The translations under genes and the position numbers were made by a program. Below, one piece after another: positions 10,901 through 22,600 of a stretch of 64,000 nt of DNA. The stretch's first letter is position 1. Every line of letters begins with the position of its first letter. The stretch is from Aptenodytes patagonicus. Lineage: Eukaryota; Chordata; Aves; Sphenisciformes; Spheniscidae. The stretch lies in the NCBI RefSeq assembly GCF_965638725.1, contig NC_134960.1, positions 4,280,501 through 4,344,500 on the forward strand, in the 5' to 3' direction. The notes beneath the pieces are model-generated. The model ran no database searches. It was not told where the DNA came from and saw only the letters and a program-made list of their open reading frames with translations.

Positions 10901-13900
10901 AGGCTGATCCTTCTCTCCTTGCCGGCAGCAGCAGCTTGGTGTCCCCTTGTTGTCAGGACAAGACGTGCTGGGAGGCAAAACGTGGCAAAGGTCTTCCCGT
11001 TATTTCAAGCTTCCTCCTGGAGAGCTTAGTGAAGCCATTGCTGGGTGGTCTGCCACAACCCAGGTGACAGGAGAGACCTGGAACTGCTTCCCGAGAGGAT
11101 GGCTCTTCAGAAACATCAAGACTGCTATCGCTTCTCAGGGCTCAAAATCAAGCAGTTTTCTGTTTTTGTTATTAATTTTGTGATTTAAAAAGAAAAAAAC
11201 AACACCACAATTTTTTTGAAATTATTCATTTTCTGGAAATACCATCCATAACAGGGAAACATGGTTTTCAGTTTAACTAAAATCCTATAATGGAATTATT
11301 TAAACACTGCTAGAGACATGAGTAAAAGGATGGCAGAAAACCAGAAATATCTGTGCATACTGATGGACTTCTTTTATGGTTTGGTTCAGAAAGGAGCTGT
11401 TTATCTTCTAACACAAGAAAAAGTGCCTTGCAAACTTTCCCAGCTCACCCGCCCAGCGCAGAGGGGACGTGCCTGACTGGAAGTGAAACGCTGCATGTTG
11501 CCTGCATGAGCTCAGCTAAGGGTCTCACCACGTTTCCCATTTCAATGTTGTACAAGGTGTTCAAATAGTTTTTTCCATCCTACTAACCTTCCCTGCTCCC
11601 CTTCTCTGCTCCACCTCCATCAGGTGTGAGCTAAAGTCACAAAAAGACAAGGTGTCCCTTTTGGGTTGTTTTCTGGGAGGATGTGGCCCTTTCCCCAACG
11701 CGTGGGAAAGCCGTGGAAGGCCTCCAAGAGCCTCTGTGGCTGCAGACATGGGAAGGGGAAGGGTCACTGCTAAAACCTATGGATTGTCTCTGCTCCAAGG
11801 GCATTCTCAGCCAACCCCTCTGTCCGTGAGAAGGGACATTTTCCTATAGCTTTGAATGGGAGTGAAACCAAACCTTCACGGGAGGCACGAGGCATGCAAG
11901 TTTTAAGGGACTTGAGGTCGGCACAAAGTTTCTCCATCCAGCAGCCACCTTCTCGGCTGTGTCGTCTGCACTGGCTGATGCCAGACCTTGGCTTGGATTT
12001 CTTTTCTGACAGACCATAGAGAGTATTTCCAGAAAGAGATGTACAAGCTGAATCGCAGGAGGAGCAGAGCAGGAGCACCTCTGAAAAGCAGCAAGCCCTC
12101 AATTTACACCATGAGTGAAGGAGGACAATTCTGGATTTACTAGAGCCTGCAGTCTAAGGAGGAGGAGATGCACGGTTTGCTTCTCAGGTGAACAACCAGA
12201 GCTTTTCTCAGGCTGAGATGTGTTGCTTTGACATCACATATAGGTTTTCTGCTTTGATGCTGGAGGCTGGACAGCAGAGGAGACGTTCCCAAAGCAGCCC
12301 TGTGGTCCTCTGCGGTTCCCCCGCAGTCCCTGATGCTGTGGGCACAGGGTTGGGTGGTAGCATTTTTGGGCACCCTGAGCTGACCTGGCCCTGCTCTTGG
12401 GGACACTGGTCTGGCAGACGTAAGGGGACGTCTAAGAAGAGGCGCTGTGGGAGCCAATACCCTGAGTGAGGAGTTGTCTGGATGGGCTGCAAGAAGAGGT
12501 GGAGAGGGATGGAGAAAGGACTGAAGCACCAGAACTTACACCTCCAGTGAGATCCCTCCAGTGGCATTTAGGACATGAGCTTGCTCCAGGGGTATGTGCT
12601 GAGCTGTCCCTTAGCTGCCCAGGGCTTGGTGGCTGGAGCCTTCATCCAGGCTGTGTGAGGGACCCTGTGCCAAAAACCTCCTAGTACATCCATGCCTCCA
12701 GGGCTGGGACGAGCGCCCCTGGGTCGGTCTGTGACCCCCAGTGCCTCGTGCCCCCACGCATCTCATCTGCAGGGATGGTGGGGCTGCACCGCTGCCTACG
12801 AACACCCTGTCCCTGGGGCCAGCAGGGTCCTGGCTCTGGTCCCTTCACCTGAGCCGGTGCAGGGACTGCCATCCACCTCGGCTGCCCCTGGAGAAAGGCT
12901 CCCAGTGGTGCCCATTTCCCATCTCTGGCTCAGCTGTTCTCATCCTGACACGTCCCCCCTCTTTGGGATGGGGCAATATGTGGAGGGGGATTGAATCCTT
13001 TCAGACAGAAAGAGTTAAACCTGCCTCCTATTTTCTGCTGCTTTTCCTCATTCTGGGAGACAGATACACACACAATTACTGCTAGATGTACCGTGAATCT
13101 TGATAGGTTTTGAATAAACTGAGGACTCAGTTTAGCTCCCTCTTATCCTGTACCACAGCTCTGCTGGGGGGGTTATGGCCAAAGACAAATTCTTTCCTAA
13201 ACTGCACCCATCGTACCTACTTCTTCTCTGCCAAACATCATTTATATCGTATTTCTCCCATATGAAAAGATACAAGAGCTTTTGAGGAGGTCAGGAGGGG
13301 ACCCAGCTTTGACAACTCATTTTAGATGATCACCGCAGCAACAAAAACTCAGTCGCAGGAATTTAGCTCTTCTGTGCCTCGTCTGGAGACTCCTGGATCA
13401 ATTGGTTCTCTGAATATTAATTTCAGTTTGCTTTCAATGGTGACTTCAGACTGCGTTAGGGTAGCTGGAAAGGCAGCGACGGCAGCGGGTTAGCCCTGCC
13501 TGCCCCGCGGGCAGCAGCAGCAACGGGAGAGCGATGGGACAGCTCTGTCCCCGCAGCCGCTGCAAGCACAGGACAACCCTCCGGTCTTGAATAGCATTGC
13601 TCGGCATCTGCATAGCTATCCAGCTGGGAAAGCAACCCGCTCGTGCACAGCGTTCCAGCTTTCCCGACTTTCTGATTGAAAGTGAAATGTTGCATTAATG
13701 AGATTTATTTTATACCCCCCGGCAATCAGTTGCTTTCGGGCAAATGCCAGGAGTGGGATGCGAAGAGTTAGTGCCTCTCTACGCCATCCTTTTGCTATGG
13801 AAAGGTCAAAGCAAACAAAGTGAAGCTGCAAGGAACTGATTCAGGCAGTGATGCTCTGCAAGCGTTTTTCTGATCAGGTCACCATCAGCTGATTTGGGCT

Positions 13901-16115
13901 TCAAAGAGGTGGGTCTGGTGTTCCCTGAGCTAAGCATTGCTCACAGTGATGCTGGTGTAAATCTGGAGGAAGCCTAAGGAAGCTTGGCTCTCCGTTCCTC
14001 CTCCATATGCCCTCCACCAAGTCTGGCAAGCCGTTTGTGCACGGGCAGGATCAGGCTCCCGTGGTATCTCCTTGTTTGTGCCGGTCAGATGGGCAGGATT
14101 TGGCCCCGTGGGCATTACAGAGTGCCGGAGGTGGTACGCGGCTCGGCAGGACAGGACTCAGATCCTGCTGTTAAAGCACCTTTCTAAGATTAAGCGAATG
14201 GCAAACGTTCAGTGAGGGAGCACAAATGCTGGAGTAAATCAGTCCTCGGCGTTCTGGGCGTGTAGCTGCTCTTGGGACCCTTTTCTCTCCCTCTTAGGTG
14301 GCAGAGGGGCTCGGTGCAGTCTTCTCGGCTAATCTGCCCTTCTGGTCGTTACCCAGCCCCACGTGCTGGTTGGATGGTGTTTTGTTGGAGGATCTTAAGA
14401 TATGCAAAACAGGACAGAAAAAAAACCCCACAAACCACCCGTATTTAAAATCTAAAAAAACCCCCTCCTTTTGAGCCACTCATCGGAGATGTCAAAAATC
14501 CCCGTACCTGCCTCGGTTCGGTTAGTCACTACATCACTCTGAGATTTCACAGCAGCATTGGTCACGGCTTGCAGTGAGACGGGGAGGAAAGCGTTTTCTT
14601 ACGTGCTAGGTAATCCCATTGAATGCAAGGGGATGGCTCTGGTACAGCGCAGGCGAAAATCTGACTCTGGTTGGGATAACTCTTCCTCGCAGAAACCACC
14701 ATGGACCAAACTCTGCTCGTGTTCTTACTCTGCACACCCCAAAAAAAACTGGACTAAATAGTTCTGGATTTTACATCAGGCAGTTTGGAGTAGGATTTGT
14801 CCCTGTCTTCGCTTGAAGTAATGATTATCCTTTTATCGCTACCTGTTCTGTAAATATTTCTTTGAGCGAAAAGATTATGTTGAAAAATGATAGCTGGGTT
14901 TTTGGTCAGAATTACCCATTTTGTTGCATCTGCTACAGCAAATGCCTATTCCCAGAAATTAGCATGCCAGGGCATGAGGAAAACAAAGAACAAAGAAGGA
15001 ACTTGCAGTATAAGGTAAAGCAATACAACTAATAGGGAAACAGAAAGCAATAAATGAAGGAAAACTTACATAATCATCTCTTCCACGCAAAACGGGTACC
15101 TCGGTTTTATTTCCAGCTTCCGTACATTAGAGAATCTTATTTTAGGACCTTTTCTTGAACATTTGCACTTTACGCCTACAAGAGAAAGCATTTTCTCATG
15201 TGCCTGCAAAGCCTCCTGCATACCAAACGTCCCTTCCCTGCCAGCCTACGTGCGCACACAAACTTCAGTTCGGTCTTTCAAGCCTCAGTGGGGAAAACTG
15301 GATTTTGTAATGCTGTTGAGCTTAAAAAGAGTAATATTTTCTTTGCTATATCTCAGGAAAAGGTAGTGACTCTCTGGGAAATAAGTTTTGGAGCACTATG
15401 TATGTTCTGAGGTTTAGTAAATATGAGAGCTTTTTAAAGTGCACCTGCTGTGATTAAATGTAATTGTATTTAACAAAAGGAAATGTGAGTCAGAGCTCGC
15501 TTTAAACTGAGCAAGCAAACGCACATCTCGGCTACTTTCTCATTTACTCCCGTCTCTCTTGGACTTTGTAGGACTTTCAGTCATTTCTCCTCGCACGGAT
15601 GCTGTGGTGCATTCGCAGCCAGACAAAAGCTGAGTGTTTTTTAATTTTTGCGCACAGCAGAAAAGGCACACTGGCACCCTCGGTGGAATTTGCGCTACCA
15701 CATCAAATCCAGCTCTGCTCTATTTTCCCTGTGCAAACCACCCTCAGTTTTGAAGGAGATATTTGAGCTATATTCCTGAATAACAGAGAACGCGGCATGA
15801 CCTCCCACACCGTGAGTTGGGGCTGTCTGGCTTGCGATGAAGACACAACTTTGCATGTGTTTTACCTCTGCTTCCACCTTTAAAAAACTCGCAGCTACCT
15901 TACCCCACAGATACGCTACATCACTTTTCCCAACATGCAGGGGGACAGCTCAATCCAACTCAAGGCTAGCAACAGGCAAATAAAAATTACTGGAAAAGCA
16001 ACCCCCCCGAAAAGAGATTTACATGGGAATAAGCAGAATAAACCGACTTACCTTCTGCGCTGGCTAAGCACATAGCGATGAACAGCAGAAGCAAAGCTGC
16101 TGTCAGGAGCTTCAT
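7926..16115 (-). CDS. CXCL14: CXCL14 chemokine, complete four-exon coding sequence (join of 16115-16052, 15175-15070, 10317-10207, 7941-7926)
   Basis: Encodes a small secreted CXC chemokine, made mainly by epithelia, that acts on leukocyte migration and tissue homeostasis. Splicing the four exons gives 98 residues plus stop. Residues 1-22 are a hydrophobic signal peptide (starts [12 protein letters not shown], ends ASAEG). The mature part starts [11 protein letters not shown] with the CXC motif at Cys25 and Cys27; Cys51 and Cys71 complete the four-cysteine pattern, expected pairs 25-51 and 27-71. The C-terminal helix carries [12 protein letters not shown] and the chain ends RVYEE, the family's hallmark terminus. 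All three introns have GT-AG ends (all donors GTAAGT) and phases agree (64 + 106 + 111 + 16 = 297 nt). The start has CACC before the ATG. It lacks an ELR motif, as the family does. Compared with human, the mature protein is about one residue shorter and differs in the segment before the last cysteine. The gene is intact; no frameshift or stop. Confidence 0.97.
8003..8028. repeat. (AAT)n microsatellite near the intron 3 acceptor
   Basis: About 8.7 perfect copies of AAT on the plus strand, (ATT)n in the transcript, lying 61 bp upstream of exon 4. The real polypyrimidine tract is separate and lies right at the acceptor. Confidence 0.95.
8530..8556. repeat. Perfect inverted repeat, 12-bp stem, 3-nt loop
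   Basis: TTAAATGTAAAT, loop TCC, then ATTTACATTTAA. All twelve pairs match. It lies in CXCL14 intron 3. No known element was recognised around it. Confidence 0.95.
9177..9194. repeat. A18 homopolymer
   Basis: Uninterrupted A run in CXCL14 intron 3, following AAAAAG. No retroposon body was recognised upstream of it. Confidence 0.9.
10207..10317 (-). CDS. CXCL14: CXCL14 coding exon 3 (fourth cysteine and C-terminal helix)
   Basis: One hundred and eleven bases between an acceptor reading CTTGCCTTGCAG and the donor GTAAGT (10206-10201). It completes Ile57 and encodes [20 protein letters not shown], then [16 protein letters not shown] and two bases of Arg94. Cys71 is the fourth conserved cysteine. 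Where the mammalian protein has the VSRYR stretch, this one reads [10 protein letters not shown]. Confidence 0.97.
10318..15069 (-). other. CXCL14 intron 2 (4,752 bp)
   Basis: Largest CXCL14 intron, GT-AG. I see T-rich simple sequence at about 10,750-10,792 and a CpG-rich pocket at about 13,475-13,625. No coding exon or intact mobile element is visible in the rest. Confidence 0.9.
15070..15175 (-). CDS. CXCL14: CXCL14 coding exon 2 (CXC motif and first beta strands)
   Basis: One hundred and six bases between an acceptor reading TCTCTTGTAG and the donor GTAAGT (15069-15064). It completes Gly22 and encodes [19 protein letters not shown] and the following [15 protein letters not shown], ending two bases into the codon for Ile57. 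It contains the CXC pair and the third conserved cysteine. The exon is too short to stand out as an open frame; I located it by reading the minus strand for the CKCSRKGPK motif. Confidence 0.97.
15176..16051 (-). other. CXCL14 intron 1 (876 bp)
   Basis: GT-AG intron separating the signal-peptide exon from the CXC exon, phase 1. Nothing else was recognised in it. Confidence 0.92.
16052..16115 (-). CDS. CXCL14: CXCL14 coding exon 1 (signal peptide)
   Basis: Sixty-four coding bases from the ATG at 16115 down to 16052, followed by the donor GTAAGT (16051-16046). It encodes the signal peptide through Glu21 and the first base of the Gly22 codon, so the exon ends in phase 1. The ATG context has A at -3. 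By homology with the mammalian protein the signal peptidase cut falls after Gly22, which is completed by exon 2. Confidence 0.96.
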
Positions 16116-16348
16116 GGTGAGACAGCAGGTACCTAAAGAGGCGCCGGGGGTTTTAATGTGTTTCCTCGCTTCGCGTTCGTCCCCCAGATCCCCCCGTCTC
16201 CGGGGCTGGATGTCGCCAGGGAGAGGACAGCGAAGAGCGGCTCCCGGCGGTGCTGCCGCTGCCTGCGCTCTGCCTGCGCTCTGCCTGCGCTCTGCCTGCG
16301 CTCTGCCTGCGCTCTGCCTGCGCTCTGCCTGCGCTCTGCCTGCGCTCT
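16116..16348 (-). other. CXCL14: CXCL14 5' UTR (predicted extent)
   Basis: Predicted leader from a start site near 16342-16348 (about 25-30 bp below the TATA-like box at 16372-16379) to the ATG at 16115. Its 5' part is the 8-copy 11-bp array; the rest is GC-rich and ends in CTGTCTCACC before the ATG. The exact start site is inferred, not seen. Confidence 0.55.
16261..16348. repeat. Perfect 11-bp minisatellite, 8 copies, at the CXCL14 start site
   Basis: Eight identical head-to-tail copies of GCCTGCGCTCT (plus strand), 88 bp without a mismatch. In the CXCL14 sense the unit is AGAGCGCAGGC. It contains no ATG, and each pair of units offers a small GCGC/GCGC pairing. The unit is not a multiple of three, so all three plus-strand frames are open across it, which creates spurious open frames. 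Confidence 0.97.
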
Positions 16349-16371
16349 GCCGCTTTCCTCCCCTTGTCCTC

Positions 16372-16379
16372 TTTTAAAA
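16372..16379 (-). promoter_or_regulatory. TATA-like box of CXCL14
   Basis: The symmetrical octamer TTTTAAAA sits 24 bp upstream of the tandem array in the CXCL14 sense and is the best-placed TATA-like element. A second A/T core, ATATTAAT on the minus strand at 16415-16408, could place initiation about 35 bp farther upstream. Both lie inside the CpG-rich promoter. Confidence 0.5.
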
Positions 16380-16507
16380 CAGCTCCCGCTGCCCTTGCTC
16401 CCGGCTCATTAATATGCAGAGCAACTCCACGGCTCCCTCCGCTTCCTCAGCCCCGGCGGGGAGGGAGGGGACCGGCACCCCGCGGCCGCTCCTGCCCCGG
16501 GGGGACA

Positions 16508-16540
16508 CCCCCCCCCCCCCGCGCCCGCCCCGAGCCTCCC
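16508..16540 (-). promoter_or_regulatory. G-quadruplex motif on the CXCL14 coding strand
   Basis: On the minus strand the order is GGG, 6 nt, GGGG, 1 nt, GGG, 3 nt, then a run of 13 G. This satisfies the usual four-run G3 motif with loops of 1-7 nt. It lies about 130-170 bp upstream of the predicted start. Confidence 0.7.
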
Positions 16541-16600
16541 GGGGGCGGGAGCGCAGGCGATGGGGCGGCTGCCCCTGCCCAGCTGGGGCATTTCTCACCG

Positions 16601-19600
16601 GGAGGAGGTTTGCTGGGGGGTGTTTGTTGTGAATGGGGCTGCTAGGTGGAAAAACCCCCGCTTGCGAGCACTGAGGGAAGCCTACGCTTCACAGAAATTC
16701 CCATGCACCTCGGAAACAAGATTTGGAGAAATCTCACCTGGGGAGGGAGGTGACCTATTGGCTTTAATATTATTTTCTAGCTTTAACAGGCTTCCAAATC
16801 TAAAGGAAATCTTAGTGAATTAAATGGGAAAAAAATATTCCTAAGAGCGTTGTTAGGTGGGTTTAGCATGTGGAATGTTTCAGGAAATAAGATCAATTTC
16901 GGGTTGCTTTAATGAACACTCCAGCAATGTTCTGCTCCGTGAAGAACACGGTAGCAACACGCAGGAACTTCATGGATGTGAATACATGTTCCTTCTCCCT
17001 TGCAGAGTCTGCTTCTGATTTCACCAACAGCTAAAATAGCATCTTTAAAATCCAGATTCCAGACTTTTGCCTGTGTAACTGAAATGGGTGAAGATCAGAG
17101 TCGGGTCTCTAAACTCCTTCATAGTAATGTATTCAAACCACATTGCAGATAAATGCCTCTGCTGATGCCTGGTTCATCTCAGCCCCTCTCCCAGCATACG
17201 GCTGCCCACGCTCCGCGCTTGCACACCCATCCACGCTAAAACCGACCGAAACCAGCCATCCTGCCAGGTCAGGCAGCGCTTGGGAAGGACACGCCACGCA
17301 CTCCCAGCTCCGTTTGCATTTTAAGTTTCCCACATGGCTTCATTCCTGCCGGCTCCCATTGGCAGCGGCCATCCCCGCCGCGTTCCCGGCCCGGGTGTTG
17401 GCAGGCTGCGAGTACAGCCCTACCACACACAGCCTGCACGTTGCGCACAGGCAGTGCAGGCAGCTGCCTTGTTCCTGGCCCTGGGTTTCATGCGAGACGT
17501 GCCGACACGCTGGGAACAGCCTGCCTCCGCTGCCGGCTCGCCGCTGCCCTGCATGGGATGGGGGAGCAGGGGTGGGCCGCTGACGTGGCAGGGAGCTTTT
17601 TGGGGTGAAAGACCCGTTCCCAGGCAGGTTTGTGCGGCTGCCACTGGTGCAATGGGGCAGAAGGGATGGTATGATAGTTTTTGTTATGCTTTGGGCATTT
17701 GCACTGCACAACTCTAAACCAGCTCCTGAGGCTCTCATTGCACCCTGCTAGGGATGTTTTGGGGTGTGTGTTATTAACTGCCAACAGGACACAAGAGAGA
17801 GGTTTGTTCCACAGCCTGGTGATAAAAACATGCACCTGAGGCATGGCAGATCTCAGTTCAAACCTTTGAAATAAATTGTCATTATCCAATTCCTTATATG
17901 AGGAAGAAAAATACTGCAGGAGAGCACAAAAGGCTCATTTCAGAGTCACTATCAGCTGGGTGGTGAGGATGCTCGCTGGGCACCAGAGGGAGTTGGCTTA
18001 AACTGATCCCCATCCCATCCAGGGCTGTAATCCTGCCCTGCTGCGGCTCGGGGTAATTCCCTCCTTGCAGCCTCCTCTCCACCGTGTGCAGGAACAGTCT
18101 CGGGAGGAATTGTGGGAAGGGAAAGCCATTTTCCCTCCCCCTCTGCTAATAAAAATTTGGGTGCAGCTTTAGCTGATGGCAATTTGAACTTCCCCCAAAC
18201 TAGGAAACTCGTGTACAAGCTGGAGAAATACTGAAGGAAATTCTCGAGCTTTCCGAAAGCGAATCCCCTCTTCTTGTATGTCACTTACTCGTGTTGAAAG
18301 AGCCAAGCTGATTAGCTATGGAATAAGCAAAGTTCTGCTTTAATTCCAATTTACGTGTAGAAATGGATGTATTTGTGGTGTGTGTGTAAATACGGTAACT
18401 GCTCACTATGCGCCCGAGTAGTTCGGTGTCTTTATGCCAAGCGCTGGCATTGATTGTAATTATTTCTGAGAGCTCAAAGGTGTCTCTTGCCTGGTGTGAC
18501 AGATTTTGGTGGCCATGTACAGCTGTCTCTGACACCTGTTCTATCTCAAAATGGCAATCACAGAAGAGGAAGAAGTTTTAGCAAAGGATTTGAGGGAAAG
18601 GAAACGTATATGGAATTCACCACAGTCTGCCCCAAAAGAAACCCTGATAATCCAGATATATTTTCTTTGTGCAAGCATATGCCGAGCAGCTCAGCATATG
18701 CTGGTGTTTCGTGTGCCTGCGGTATCTGCAGCAGATCTGCTAAGCCTCAGCAAACGTGTTTCGGCAAGCAGCCGGCGTTTCACGCGTCTGGGGAGGACTG
18801 TGCCCAAGCTGTGGGGCGAGTGCCGGTCAAAGCATCCATTTCAGCCCTCACAAAGCCGCCCGATTGCATGGTAATGAATCAGGGCTTGGGTTTTGCCCCC
18901 CACAAAAAGAGTGTTTCAGACCAGGCGTAGTCGTCAAGGTCTAGCTGCTGTCCTCAGCTCTACAGATGGGACGTGCTCCGAGAGCCGTGCCGGTCCCCAA
19001 GGGAGCATAACCATACCTGTGCACATAGCGTACCACCCGCTTTGTCCAGCTAATTAGAAGGGCATTGTTGCTGGTGACAGGTCTGTCATTACATCTCATT
19101 AACTATTCTTTTCAGGTCTACGCCCCAGCATAAGGCTCCCTGGCAAACCAAAGGTGAAGCCTGGCTTTGCCTCTGAGGGTAAGACCTGGCGGGACCAGTG
19201 GTGATTTGCCACCCCCAGGAGGGTGGTTTGCAGCATGGAGAGTGGGGATGAGTGGTTGTCTCCTCCTAAAATAAGAAAGAAAAATTTTAGCAACAGGATT
19301 ATCATTCAAAGCAAAATCTTCACCATTTTTGGCCACCTGGAAGTAGAAATGCTTCATGCTGAGCACAACATGTAGATGAGCTGGAGCAAAACGTTTGCAC
19401 TCTAAGACATGGAGACAAACCCCAGACACACGCTGCCATCCCGGAGGCCTTTCAAAGCAAGAGCTATCGGAACAGAGCGGCTCACCCCAAAAATAAATAG
19501 TGTCAGCGTGAAAATGGGAGGGCTCCAGACGAGCCCTTGTGTCTGCCAGTGCAGGGGCATTTGTGTCTGTGCTGAAATAAGAGTTGGATGGGGTCTGTGC

Positions 19601-22600
19601 CCCGACCCGCCCTTGGGTGAGGCTTTTCCTCCTGCTGAGGGTGCACACAACATCCTGACCCACCACACAGAGAAAGTCTCTTAGATATTTCTCTGCACCC
19701 CAGGGACCAGAAGATACACTATTAAAATTGTTACCATTATTAGAAATATTTCAGTATTGGTGGTTTCGGTTATGCTGGTTATTTCAAGTGCAGCATGAGC
19801 TACGATTTGGATTAACTCTCCTTCAAAATGTAACAGCCTTTCATACAAGGAAGATGAAGATGCCAGTCATGGTGAGAAATCTTTGTAAAATGGCCATGAA
19901 ACTGAAGCTACTTATTGCTGTTGAAGCAAACTGATGCAAATGGCTAATCTGAATTTAATGTATAAGAATGTCCCAATCAGCCCGCGGAGGAGAAGATTAA
20001 GCATTTGAAATGATGTGACATAATCCCTGCATATTGTGTCAGGAATTTGGGACTTTAAATGCTCACTAGAAAATTCAGCATTAAGGTGGAGGTGCACAGA
20101 TGCGATGTATGTTGTATGCATCTTTTTTTCTTGGGTGCCACACTTCAGTTTTTATGCCTTTTTGGTGTTGTAACCGTTTTGTGTTCAGCACCAGATGCAA
20201 TGTGTTCTATGGGAGAGATGGTGCGAGCCTCCTGCAGTGCACGGGCCCTCAGCCCTTGCAACAGAGCAAATATAAAACTCAATCCCAAGCTTGAAGTGAG
20301 GGGAGAATTGCCTCAGATTTCAGGAGGGTGTTGCAAGCCTGCTCCCACGGTGCTGTCCTTAGTCAGCAGAGGATGTGCTACAGGCTGTGGTCAAGTCCGT
20401 GTTTTCACCTTTAGCTCTAAATGGCCTTTTTCTTCCCTCGATAGCCCTGAACAGTAGTTGTGTCATCCTTGCATGTGTTTGTCTATCGTAAGCTGGAAGT
20501 CAAAGCTTTGGATTTCATCTTTGGTCTCTGGAAACATGAAACATATTTCAGGGAAAACAGCTGCGTTCCCTTCTGTGGAGTTACACAACGGATGAATTCT
20601 GCAAAATAAGGCTTGTATTGTTGTTGCAGTCGCTGCTTTCTTTTGATATTTTCTTTTTATTTTTATTTCCATGATGAGATTAAATTCTAGACACTGCTCC
20701 TTCTCTTGGGAATAGTTTTAAGGCAGCTCTCTTCATAGACCTAAATTATTCACCAAGAAGGATTTTTTGCTGAGATGAGAACGAGTAGGTCGGATCCGGG
20801 ACTGTTGTCAAGGCTTGGAGCTCTTTGAAGCTCTTCGTCATGAATCATTAAAAAGGGCTGCAATAACATGGCAAAACGGAGAACTGACTCTTTGTGTAGG
20901 TGATCTGAGAATCACCTTTAGATATGCACAAAAGGATTAATCCCGCCTGTGGCTTTTTACATTGAGAAAATAGTAAGTTGTGTTTAATTTCCTACTGACT
21001 CATTTCCTTGCGTGTTACAACTTACCGTTGGTTTTCACATGCAAGCACAGTTTACACTTTATACCATTTTCTTAATAGGCATCTAAGCTGAGAATGGTTG
21101 TAGGTATTTATTTTGCGCTTAATCATGCAGCGAGTTGGATGGCTTTTTTGCTATCCACCCCAACGCTTGCTATAGTGTAGAGGGAATAATGCGAAGGAAA
21201 GAAAGGCAATTTGTTTGATCTGACTCACTCACGTTCCTGACAGTGCCGGCCAAAGCCCTGAGAAGTCTCCGTGGTGGTGGGTGGGGTGAGAGCTCCTCGG
21301 GACGGGGACGGCACCGGGGTCCTGCTCTCGTTGTTGTGTTTTCCCTTTCCTGATTTTTTTTGATCCTTGGTCTTGGACTGAGAGGATGTTGCATTACTCC
21401 CCAGACGTACAGTTGGAACATTACACTGGCTGAATAACACAAGGGCAATTGGATGGAAAGCCTTTCTTATTGTCCCAGGATTGGAAACAAATTGTGCCAC
21501 CCTGATTTGCTCATCGCATCTCTTTTTGTGTGTGGGTAGTTTTGGGTAATCTGTGGGTGCCAGCTTTTCAGATGAAAGGCTTTTGGGATAGAATAGGGTG
21601 TTACTGTATGTAACAAACTACAGGCAGCCTCTCCCTGCACTATTAATGCCACTTCTCTGAAAAGAAGTGGCTCTGCTGCCAAGCCATCCACATTCAAAAG
21701 CCTGGGGAATCTGAAAAGCGAACCACCAAATAAGGTGTTTTATTTTTGCAAGAGAATAGGACCAAATGAGATCAGCACCCGAGTAAGTTTCTAATCCGGT
21801 CCCAGGTGAGCTCTTACCGAGATGGAGGGCTGTGGCAGCAAGAACCACAAACATTCAGGCACGAGAAAATCCATTCCTGGCACTTCTCCTTTTCATGGGT
21901 CAGCAGAGCTAGGCATAATTTCAAACTCTTCCAGGGATGGCAGGAACGTGGTTCAGCATCTACCGCGGGGACTCAGCACATCCACCTTCAGTGCTGGTCC
22001 CTGTGGGGCAAGAGTCCCTCGGAAGGGCTGGCAAGCATGAGCCTGCCGCAGGCGTCCACGTTGCAATGGTTTTATGGGCCTTAATTCAAGGAAACAGATT
22101 GTGGGGGAGAGGACAGCGATGCTTTGAACCATTTGTGGTGTAAAGGACTGTTTACCGTGAGTTACAGTGGCAGGAATAGCGCCCATGGGCCCTGTTGGCA
22201 CCCTGGATGGGAGGTGCAGTGCCTGGTGGCCAACAGCCACTGCAGCAGTGACAGCCCAGTGACAGCCCTGTGCCAGCAGATGCGGTGGCAGGGACACATT
22301 TGCAGCTATTCGAGGTCTTTTGCAAAGCCCTGGAGGCGTGGGGCTTTTCTATTGTCTTTTAGGAGGGCTTTTGCATCAAAAAGGTGAAGACATAAAATGT
22401 TTGATACATGCACAACTGCAGAAGCAGAGCCATGCAGCGGGGGTCAGGTCCACCCCACTGCTGCCCTCCTTGCCTGCCCGCTGCCTGCCCGCACTCCTCT
22501 CCTTGCCAAAAGCCTGTCCAGGTCTCCCCCGTGCTCTGCACCTCTCTCCACGGGTTCCCCACCTGCACAAACCCCCTTTGCAAGGCCGTGCTGTGCCATC

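Larger units (their letters stand above)
16140..16600. promoter_or_regulatory. CpG-rich promoter region of CXCL14
   Basis: A G+C-rich, CpG-dense stretch covers the CXCL14 5' UTR and about 250 bp upstream of the predicted start. It holds a GC box (GGGGGCGGGA, 16541-16550), the C13 run at 16508-16520, and the 11-bp array. Sequence on both sides falls back to ordinary composition. A CpG-island promoter with embedded A/T boxes fits a gene expressed constitutively in epithelia. Confidence 0.75.

Noticed and set aside
16078..16645. Overlapping plus-strand open frames with an apparent repeated peptide (CLRSACALPAL) opposite the CXCL14 start.
   Set aside because: They arise because the 11-bp array has no stop in any plus-strand frame. 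Three frames being open at once shows it is a repeat effect, not coding selection.
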